Assembly: GCA_007122745.1 (NCBI GenBank)
Contig: SKTA01000167.1
Span: 1-6,002, forward strand
DNA from: Bacteroidales bacterium
GTDB lineage: Bacteria > Bacteroidota > Bacteroidia > Bacteroidales > UBA7960
Length of the DNA: 6,002 nt
Direction: 5' to 3'
Shown here: in pieces, positions 4,649-6,002 of the stretch
Layout: every line of letters begins with the position of its first letter
Numbering within the stretch: the stretch's first letter is position 1
Notes under the pieces: generated by a model
The model's input: only the letters and a program-made list of their open reading frames with translations
The model's database searches: none
Told to the model about the DNA's origin: nothing
Made by a program: the position numbers and the translations under genes

Positions 4649-6002
4649 TTGAAAAAGAGGTTTATCATACTTGTTATTGTTGCAATCAGTATTTCATTGC
4701 TTGGATTACTGGGCATTCAGCTATATTGGATTCGCAATGCCGTAGCCATCAAAGAGGTAAACTTTGACCGTGGGGTAAGTGAAGCTGTATCGCGGGCCAT
4801 CTATCGCTTTAACAAGCAGGAGCTTGCAAAGAAAGTAACTGCGCAGCATGAACGCAACCGATACCTCGGGCAGCTCAGTTCCATTCTTGATTCATTGAAC
4901 CGCATCCACTACAACGAAATTTTGTCTCAACATTCAGATCAGCAGCGGCTTGCTGAAGAAGATCCGGATATGTTCTGGCAGAACTTCGGTTTCCAGCATT
5001 TCCCCCGCTCCGGTTATCTGCCAGACACAAGAGATCCTTTCGGGTCTGATCCTTTCAGTACCTTTTTCGAAAGAAGCAGAATGATCAACGATTTGTTTGA
5101 TGAGCTTTTTTACAACCGGTACACCTTTCAGGTAACAAATGAAACAAGCATTCAATCGCTTGACTCATTATTGAATTATGAGCTGGAGATACAGGGAATC
5201 AAAACACCTTATGAGTTTGGTGTGTACAACCCACACCGGCACATGCTGGTAACAGAAAAGACCGGCAGACATTCTAACGAGCTGCTCACAAGTCCTTATC
5301 AATTCCATCTTTTTCCGAACGACCTGTTTGTAAACCCCGAATATCTGCTACTGTTTTTTCCGCAGCAGGAGCGTTACATTTTTTCCCAGATGAACGCCAT
5401 GCTGGGAACATCCATTGTGCTTCTTCTGATCCTGATCTCCTCTTTTGCCTTCACCATATTCACCATCATCAGGCAAAAGAAGCTTTCGGTGATGAAGAAT
5501 GATTTCATCAACAACATGACACATGAGCTCAAAACACCCATCTCAACCATCTCTCTTGCCTGTCAGGCCTTGAGTGACCAGGATGTTAAAAAATCAGAGC
5601 CACTTTACAAAAGCTACATCAACGTGATCAATGAGGAGAATGAACGCCTTGGCCTGCTTACGGAAAGGGTTTTGCAAACAGCACTTATTGAAAAAGCCAG
5701 GGTCAAGCTAAGCATTACCGGCTTGGACCTGCATCAAATCATCCAGAATGCCATTGACAAGATCGGTTTGCAGGTTGAATCAAGGCATGGGAAGATCATA
5801 ACACGACTGGAGGCGGAATACAGCTATGTGAAAGGGGACAAGGTACACCTGACCAATGTGATCTCCAACCTGATCGACAACGCAAATAAATATTCACCCA
5901 ATACGCCGGAGATCACTGTAAGCACCGGAAATTCAGCCAAAGGGGTGATTGTATATGTAGAAGATAAAGGAATTGGTATCAGTCGTGTAAATCAAAAGAA
6001 AA
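4649..6002 (+). CDS. Membrane sensor histidine kinase, 3' end cut by window edge
   Basis: The frame is open through the right edge; 451 residues are visible. A helix at about 5-26 (FIILVIVAISISLLGLLGIQ) and another at about 253-274 flank a periplasmic sensing region of some 225 residues with no recognised domain. Only 17 residues separate the second helix from the phosphorylation site, so there is no HAMP domain. The H-box is M-T-H292-E-L-K-T-P, with H292 the phosphoacceptor. The ATP-binding domain shows the N-box N407-L-I-D-N411-A-N-K-Y and the G1 box D439-K-G-I-G-I; the rest lies outside. Such kinases autophosphorylate and pass the phosphate to a response regulator, probably encoded just downstream. 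There is no ATG in frame before the first membrane helix. I chose TTG at 4649 because MKKRFIILVIV is a natural family start; a neighbouring TTG (4646) or GTG (4589) is possible. The signal it senses is unknown. Confidence 0.92.
   Translation, partial: MKKRFIILVIVAISISLLGLLGIQLYWIRNAVAIKEVNFDRGVSEAVSRAIYRFNKQELAKKVTAQHERNRYLGQLSSILDSLNRIHYNEILSQHSDQQRLAEEDPDMFWQNFGFQHFPRSGYLPDTRDPFGSDPFSTFFERSRMINDLFDELFYNRYTFQVTNETSIQSLDSLLNYELEIQGIKTPYEFGVYNPHRHMLVTEKTGRHSNELLTSPYQFHLFPNDLFVNPEYLLLFFPQQERYIFSQMNAMLGTSIVLLLILISSFAFTIFTIIRQKKLSVMKNDFINNMTHELKTPISTISLACQALSDQDVKKSEPLYKSYINVINEENERLGLLTERVLQTALIEKARVKLSITGLDLHQIIQNAIDKIGLQVESRHGKIITRLEAEYSYVKGDKVHLTNVISNLIDNANKYSPNTPEITVSTGNSAKGVIVYVEDKGIGISRVNQKK

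Noticed and set aside
1..6002. Mobile elements, tRNA or rRNA genes, CRISPR arrays, toxin-antitoxin or defence genes
   Set aside because: I found no transposase, terminal inverted repeat with target duplication, cloverleaf, regularly spaced array or defence-type domain. All sizeable stretches are explained by four ordinary genes and their control regions.

Overview
The window looks like chromosomal DNA of a Bacteroidota (Bacteroidetes) bacterium. The evidence is TAnnTTTG-type -7 promoter elements, start codons without Shine-Dalgarno sequences, an 800-residue FtsX/MacB-type permease of the kind this phylum carries in many copies, a Bacteroides-like iron superoxide dismutase, and a sensor kinase with the phylum's usual layout (N-terminal membrane anchor, large periplasmic region, no HAMP). 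I cannot name the species.

Layout from left to right: (1) Bases 1-1005, minus strand, hold the 5' part of a secreted metzincin-type zinc protease gene, cut by the window edge just after the HExxHxxGxxH zinc site. (2) Bases 1006-1168 are a short spacer with a good -7 element for that protease. (3) Bases 1169-3604, minus strand, encode a full-length ABC transporter permease with two FtsX/MacB halves. (4) Bases 3605-3884 separate two divergent genes and are rich in structure: overlapping divergent promoter candidates, an 18-bp direct repeat 85 bp apart, and two related palindromes. (5) Bases 3885-4463, plus strand, encode a complete Fe-type superoxide dismutase. (6) Bases 4464-4648 hold three helically phased TGTTAA boxes, a -7 element and a strong stem-loop. 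(7) Bases 4649-6002, plus strand, encode a membrane sensor histidine kinase cut by the right edge after its first ATP-binding glycine box.

The genes do not form one pathway. The protease and permease share a strand, but the protease appears to have its own promoter. Superoxide dismutase is cytoplasmic oxidative-stress defence and appears to be its own transcription unit. The kinase starts a probable two-component unit whose response regulator, if adjacent, lies beyond the window. I see no mobile element, tRNA, rRNA, CRISPR array or defence island, and no convincing novel multi-gene system. The points most worth a second look are the two intergenic control regions (3605-3884 and 4464-4648).
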